From assembly GCA_964593555.1 (NCBI GenBank), contig CAZQIC010000005.1, positions 25,669 to 89,668 of the forward strand: a stretch of DNA of 64,000 nt, read 5' to 3'. Source of the DNA: CAZQIC01 sp964593555 (GTDB taxonomy: Bacteria; Bacteroidota; Bacteroidia; JAFLBG01). Below are positions 63,601 through 64,000 of the stretch, in pieces (within the stretch, counting starts at the first letter, position 1; each line of letters opens with the position of its first letter). The position numbers and the translations under genes are program-made. Below the pieces are notes generated by a model. The model was not told where the DNA came from, made no database searches, and worked only from the letters and a program-made list of their open reading frames with translations.

Positions 63601-63857
63601 AATACATATGTCAAACCTTTTTCGGTAATATAAATGTTCATTCCGGGGGTTTCCATTTTAAACATAACAAATGGAACCGGGTTGCCAGTGATATCAGTGA
63701 ATTGCCCCTGATTTTCTATAAAGGAAAAAATGTTGTAATTAACATTTTTGCTGACTAAAGGTTGAGGGTTTTGAAAGACATTATTAGATTTATTTTTGGA
63801 GGAGACTGTAGTTAATGCAATCAATAAAGCTAAAAAAACAAAAAATTTTCTTTTCAT
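60660..63857 (-). CDS. T9SS type B adhesin with SBBP repeats
   Basis: 1065 residues. Signal peptide near the start (FFVFLALLIALTTVSS). Residues 45-275 are the same opening domain as in the 1738-residue protein (FIENQGQFTDITGNPVPFV ... YPRIDWILYGSS ... HPGADPSQIKMVY). About eight SBBP repeats follow (WSTLIGGNGYE, GNIYITGLTLSTNFP, WATYFGGN), then one SprB-like repeat, a short beta-sandwich and the gliding-motility C-terminal domain (LPDAFSPNEDGVNDQY ... GNISLIK). It lacks the long SprB array. Likely a secreted or surface-bound adhesin; ligand unknown. Confidence 0.88.
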   Translation of the reverse strand: MKRKFFVFLALLIALTTVSSKNKSNNVFQNPQPLVSKNVNYNIFSFIENQGQFTDITGNPVPFVMFKMETPGMNIYITEKGLTYVFHSQEKIQEQDKLNNHSKDILAKKISMAWINLHLTGARIKKENIIMEDPSSSYSNYFYPHCQDGIYNVASYKKIIVKDIYPRIDWILYGSSKTGMKYDFIVHPGADPSQIKMVYESETPLETGADGNLLIRTKLGNLTEHAPYSYTYENRSTISSSFIAKQLNKNSTEVSFKLGHVKNKFETLVIDPQLTWSTLIGGNGYEIFSSTETDINDNVFITGSTTSTNFPPLNPANGFNFFQTAISTPNDIIILKFDNTGVLLWSTYYGGNNGESGADVKADATGNIYITGLTLSTNFPVQNLAGAYNQASNAGTTANSRDAFILKFNSTNCQLLWATYFGGNGSWDYGTSLAIDIWGNFFLTGSAESGFPLQPNGAAYYQPTINTTDSYLDGFIAKFNSFGAILWSTFYGGRNYEHFADIGTDQSGNVYVTGDAISNDLPVFNMAGAYNQSTNAGGNDGFILKFDNAGVQLWATYFGGNNGDLPRNIVCDSQGNIFITGVSYSPLGFPTLNPLGNAYYQGTMAGGFNQDMFILKFNSLGALTWSTFYGGTDIEELWICNDALLVDPCDNIYISFFTKSTDIPTQNSCGFFNGTFGGGSFSGDCFLAQFSNSGMLLWATYLGGDSNDDSPSLAIDSYKNIFVAYRSFLSTNLPLVDPGGGAYFDNVSNGGNQDGVICKMTPILPTYSQQQTEPACVCNGVATINLTSCGISPYNYRWSNGNQTLNSTSLTNTLSSLCAGTYSVVVESNCMVKDTFNFTLILSADTSSSFSNQLICSTDSLFAAGAWQKTNGTYLDTLTNAAGCDSIIMTNLTITSPSAAVSGNMTITRGNSVMLTASGGITYMWSPSAGLSCPTCSNPTLYPTGTTTYTVIISDALGCTSMATVRVDVEDKNCETPFLPDAFSPNEDGVNDQYCIYNTNCIKTMNLEIYNRWGEKLFITTNPEFCWNGYFKGNQLNSSVLVYSFTAILLNGEGIHMKGNISLIK

Positions 63858-63976
63858 GTAACCTTCGTATACGTAATTGGCAATCTGTTTTCTTCCACGT
63901 TGGATTATTATTTAAATAAATGCATAGAATTATATTTATAAATCCATTTATGGGAGGTTCTATTAATTGATTTTAA

Positions 63977-63984
63977 CAAATGTA
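63977..63984 (-). promoter_or_regulatory. -7 promoter box of the 1065-residue adhesin gene
   Basis: On the minus strand these bases are TACATTTG, matching TAnnTTTG, 120 bp upstream of the start codon; the -33 region falls outside the window. The 63858-64000 gap holds nothing else recognised. Confidence 0.4.
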
Positions 63985-64000
63985 ACCGTATTTTTTTTTA

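Noticed and set aside
1..64000. tRNA or rRNA genes
   Set aside because: No cloverleaf with a GGTTCGAATCC-type arm and no rRNA-like conserved segments were noticed by reading; a tRNAscan run would settle it.

Overview
The window comes from a low-GC member of the Bacteroidota, probably a free-living aerobe. The evidence is eight proteins with type IX secretion (T9SS) C-terminal sorting domains, SprB and PKD adhesin repeats, an ExbB-ExbD-ExbD-TonB set, -7 promoter boxes of the TAnnTTTG type, and a respiratory complex I cluster. I see no rRNA, tRNA, CRISPR array, transposase or phage genes. Both edges cut into the chromosome; the first gene is truncated.

Layout. 1-9.4 kb: a truncated T9SS protein, a Cys/Met-metabolism PLP enzyme, an OmpA-like protein, a PIN-PhoH ATPase, a fructosamine kinase, RidA, a TSUP transporter with a small overlapping membrane ORF, and an RhlE-type helicase. 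9.4-15.5 kb: a 1473-residue T9SS type B adhesin and an unrecognised helical protein. 15.5-22.7 kb: nuoI-J-K-L-M-N and a DedA protein; nuoA-H are not here. 23-28.8 kb: exbB, two exbD, tonB, a small membrane protein, a PstS-like lipoprotein and a TPR protein. 28.9-36.3 kb: Kup and a 1738-residue adhesin. 36.5-39.8 kb: tig-clpP-clpX. 40-46.1 kb: two tandem T9SS paralogues and a propeller/PKD type B protein. 46.2-53.8 kb: a DbpA-like helicase, an outer-membrane barrel, an MMPL/RND protein with YitT, an acyltransferase and a small membrane protein. 54-64 kb: a VOC protein, a GxxExxY gene between inverted repeats, an SDR, a DUF4296 lipoprotein, an epimerase, tyrS, a T9SS protein, a recJ'-'tyrS chimeric pseudogene and a 1065-residue adhesin.

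How it works together. The window mixes housekeeping functions (proteolysis, tRNA charging, NADH oxidation, K+ uptake, RNA helicases) with a large surface programme. Four type A and four type B sorting domains mark proteins exported by a T9SS encoded elsewhere. The TonB set energises outer-membrane uptake.

The least expected structure is between genes. A family of degenerate 7-bp repeats fills spacers around ridA and the nuo, dedA and tonB genes, often switching strand mid-array; one array forms the signal-peptide codons of the PstS-like lipoprotein. Elsewhere there are detached gene ends: recJ and tyrS pieces fused together, a copied VOC gene tail and an orphan T9SS sorting domain. There are also small inverted-repeat elements, one of which encloses the GxxExxY gene with its start codon touching the repeat.
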